From Acidimicrobiales bacterium (GTDB lineage Bacteria > Actinomycetota > Acidimicrobiia > Acidimicrobiales > JABEUL01), in NCBI GenBank assembly GCA_027451605.1, contig DAIDJA010000071.1, positions 1 through 8,095 of the forward strand: a stretch of DNA of 8,095 nt, in the 5' to 3' direction. The notes under the pieces are model-generated. The model searched no databases, had not been told where the DNA came from, and saw nothing but the letters and a program-made list of their open reading frames with translations. Positions 5,909-8,095 of this stretch are shown here, piece by piece. Numbering within the stretch: the stretch's first letter is position 1; each line of letters begins with the position of its first letter. The translations under genes were made by a program, and so were the position numbers.

Positions 5909-8095
5909 TCAAAGAGTAGTTCTTGTCCGCCTTGTTCTCGATTTAGATTTTCTGGATCGAAGTTTTACCAACAGTAACGAACTTATAACAAGCAGCAATA
6001 TTGCGATAATGGTTTGATTTAGAAACCCAACACCGGTTGCTCCGGTTATATTTACTGTTGAGGCGACCGGTGCCACAGAACCTGATGTTTGTGGCGTCGA
6101 AGTTGTGGTACCGGAACCGGTATTGCTCGAAGCGGTAGCAAAAGTATAGGTAATCGGTGTCGCAAGAAGCCCTGCGGAATTTACTGCCTGAATTGTCACT
6201 GAAGTCTGCCCCGGAATATAATTAAGGGTTTGAGTCCCGCCAGCGGCGACCGTGGCCGTAGCGGTAACCACCTGGCCGCTCGGGCTGTAAGTCAACTTAT
6301 ATGAGCTTGCCTGACCATAGTACCAAGTAGAGCCGGGAGCCTTAAACGAGATTGTATTTGCGGTTTGGGTGATAGATTGCACAACCCAGGGCGGTCTGGT
6401 AACAACACCGTAACGATTCTGATTGTATTCATTTCCATTCGATCGCCACCACTGATTATTGTGATTCGCCGATCCTCCGGTCTGCCAAATAAAGAGATAT
6501 CCTTCTCGTGTTCCGGCAACTATATCATTTGAACCATTTGAGAGCAGGTCTCCGACGGCAGGCGAATTTGCCGTCCATCCCGTTGTAAATTTGGGAAATC
6601 CGGGCACCAATTGACCGTTAGGCTGATAAGCGGCTAAAGTATTCGAATCTCCTCCAACTATCACATCATTTTGAGCGGACCCTGACATAACGTCTGAAAT
6701 GACCGGTCCCGATAAAAAGTCAGCTCCCTGTTTGAGAGCCTGGAAAGGGGAAGGGCTCATGGCACTACCCGTTAGGGGATAGGTATCAACGTAGTTATTT
6801 ATCGCAATTCCCGATGAATTTACAAGCTCGGATCCGGCAAAGCTAGCCGATCCTATTTCAGATGAGGTATAAGTCAACGTACCGTTTATATTACCAACCG
6901 CTCCAAAGCCGGTAAACGGAATCGGATAGTCGGGTGGCATTGTGGAAGGACTCGAAGTTAAGCTCGGGTTTTGCTGAATAGCAAGTAAAGAAGTGGCGGC
7001 CCCCTCGACATTTCCCAGATTTCCGTTAAAATGATTTGCCAAACTGCTGGGAGTCGTCCCGTTGCCGTTTACCAAATAAGGCGGTGTCCACAAAGGTTCT
7101 ATAATAACCTGATCGTTACCGGTTGCCGTCGGAAAGGAAATGGGATCGTTTGTACCTTCAGTCACGGCATCCATCGCCGAACCGTAGTATTCAAGTATCC
7201 CCTGCAGCACGACCGGCCAACCCGTGAGCTGCTGGCCCTGTAGGTTAAAGGCCATCGATATGGAAAACGGCAATGGATTAGTTCCCGCTCCGGTCACTTC
7301 TGTATATTGAGTCCTGACCACTATCGCCGGTGGATTATTCGGACCGTTAAAATAGGCCAAAGTCGGAGGCGAAATTAACCTCGGATCATTTATTAACGAA
7401 TATCCACTTTTTACCTGAAAATTACTTGGCAGGGTATCCTGAACCGGCCAATTCGGAAGTAGCGTCCCATCCGGCTGCCAAATGTAAATTCTTCCGTCCA
7501 GACCCGCCTGAATGACATCAAGCTGCCCGTTACCAGATAGATCCGCAAGAACAGGCGGAGCCAAAAATCCGGAAATCGGAGACCGAGTATACGGATTTGC
7601 CGGTCTGGGGATTGGCGTAGGCGGTACCGATACCGCTCCCGTGTCAACCGAAACCGGCCAACCGGGCAACAACTTGCCGTATGCGTTATATGCATACACA
7701 TGACCTGACATCGAAGAAACTATAACATCCAACTGTCCGGTATGATTCAGATCCCCTACGGCTACAGGTTCTAATACCTCTTCATCTCCGAAGTTAACAC
7801 CTGAATTACCAACCGTCACAAGAGGGTTGGTATACTGTGGCCACCCCGGTAACTCTTTACCGGTAGCCGGATCGATGGCATTAATCTGTCCTCCGGAAGT
7901 GGCAAATACCATGTCAAGATGGCCCGTACCCTGGAGATCCACCAATGCGGGTTGACTTTCAATGCTGGAACTGAACTTTACAGGAGCTCCGTTTAACCAG
8001 CTTGAATCATGGATTGCATAAACTGTTCGACGATCCACTCCGGTTAAAGATGGATTTGAATTAGCGATTACCTTAATTTTAAAGGTCACGTCATA
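5909..8095 (-). CDS. membrane-anchored extracellular FG-GAP/VCBS-like beta-propeller protein (N-terminus cut by window edge)
   Basis: The frame is open to the right edge (the GTG at 8089 is preceded by in-frame TAT GAC), so 728 residues are visible and the N-terminus, including any signal peptide, is missing. Numbering from the GTG codon, repeats of the form P-x-DL-x-G-x-D-(LDVI)-x(~20)-G-x-LLPGWP occur at about 46-84, 107-145, 178-214, 461-498 and 509-537, with degenerate copies at 241-292 and possibly in 295-460. These are FG-GAP/VCBS-type propeller blades. A fibronectin-III-like domain (about 566-651) and a Ser/Thr/Gly-rich linker (652-677) follow. A hydrophobic span (about 688-708) and a basic tail (nine Lys/Arg in the last 18 residues) anchor the protein with the propeller outside. 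No LPXTG motif is present. Such propellers mediate adhesion or follow secreted peptidase domains; the function here is unknown. Confidence 0.85.
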   Translation of the reverse strand, partial: YDVTFKIKVIANSNPSLTGVDRRTVYAIHDSSWLNGAPVKFSSSIESQPALVDLQGTGHLDMVFATSGGQINAIDPATGKELPGWPQYTNPLVTVGNSGVNFGDEEVLEPVAVGDLNHTGQLDVIVSSMSGHVYAYNAYGKLLPGWPVSVDTGAVSVPPTPIPRPANPYTRSPISGFLAPPVLADLSGNGQLDVIQAGLDGRIYIWQPDGTLLPNWPVQDTLPSNFQVKSGYSLINDPRLISPPTLAYFNGPNNPPAIVVRTQYTEVTGAGTNPLPFSISMAFNLQGQQLTGWPVVLQGILEYYGSAMDAVTEGTNDPISFPTATGNDQVIIEPLWTPPYLVNGNGTTPSSLANHFNGNLGNVEGAATSLLAIQQNPSLTSSPSTMPPDYPIPFTGFGAVGNINGTLTYTSSEIGSASFAGSELVNSSGIAINNYVDTYPLTGSAMSPSPFQALKQGADFLSGPVISDVMSGSAQNDVIVGGDSNTLAAYQPNGQLVPGFPKFTTGWTANSPAVGDLLSNGSNDIVAGTREGYLFIWQTGGSANHNNQWWRSNGNEYNQNRYGVVTRPPWVVQSITQTANTISFKAPGSTWYYGQASSYKLTYSPSGQVVTATATVAAGGTQTLNYIPGQTSVTIQAVNSAGLLATPITYTFATASSNTGSGTTTSTPQTSGSVAPVASTVNITGATGVGFLNQTIIAILLLVISSLLLVKLRSRKSKSRTRRTRTTL

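Noticed and set aside
8087..8089. GTG at 8089 as the true start of the propeller protein.
   Set aside because: The frame stays open to the window edge, no ribosome site can be seen, and the protein has a C-terminal anchor but no signal peptide here, so the real start must be further upstream.
1..8095. CRISPR arrays, toxin-antitoxin pairs, phage genes or a novel defence cassette.
   Set aside because: No regularly spaced repeats or matching small gene pairs are visible; all sizeable coding space is explained by recognised families.

Overview
The window looks like a chromosomal segment of a low-to-moderate GC bacterium, most probably an actinobacterium. The best taxonomic clue is the CarD protein: its tryptophan-centred motif NWSRRYK, followed by SGD and QVAEVVR and later by LSAGEKKML and ARQILV, is the arrangement I know from mycobacterial CarD. 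The order carD-ispD-ispF is also the actinobacterial one (Mycobacterium tuberculosis Rv3583c-Rv3581c, with radA nearby). TGA terminates ispF, holB, the SMP-30 gene, the transposase and the surface protein, so the standard bacterial code is used and the TGA-recoding candidate-phylum lineages are excluded. An AT-leaning actinobacterium, for example one of the lower-GC Acidimicrobiia, would fit, but the exact lineage is inference.

Layout, left to right. Positions 1-275 (+) are the C-terminal end of an IS66-family transposase that runs off the left edge. A short spacer (276-366) carries a direct repeat around a small palindrome and abuts the 3' end of a tRNA-Thr(CGU) gene (367-439, -). Everything to the right of it is also on the minus strand. 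In transcription order from the right edge these are: a large secreted, membrane-anchored beta-propeller protein truncated by the right edge (8095-5909), a strong intrinsic-terminator hairpin (5879-5836), radA (5758-4253), a 259-bp intergenic region with a candidate promoter, then carD (3993-3517), ispD (3498-2842), ispF (2842-2360) and holB (2363-1416), and finally an SMP-30/gluconolactonase-like gene (1371-499).

The core is a tightly packed operon. carD and ispD are 18 bp apart, ispD and ispF overlap by one base (TAATG), and ispF and holB overlap by four (GTGA). The operon therefore joins a global RNA-polymerase regulator (CarD), two consecutive enzymes of the MEP isoprenoid pathway (IspD makes CDP-methylerythritol; IspF acts two steps later) and the delta' clamp-loader subunit of DNA polymerase III. 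RadA, a recombination helicase, lies upstream as its own unit. The SMP-30 gene follows holB after 44 bp and could be a read-through member.

The window is mostly housekeeping. I see no convincing undescribed multi-gene system. The points most worth a second look are the translational coupling of holB to ispF, a RadA with an N-terminal extension of about 50 residues, an IspF lacking residues of the usual isoprenoid-binding trimer cavity, and the tRNA/IS66 boundary with its direct repeats.
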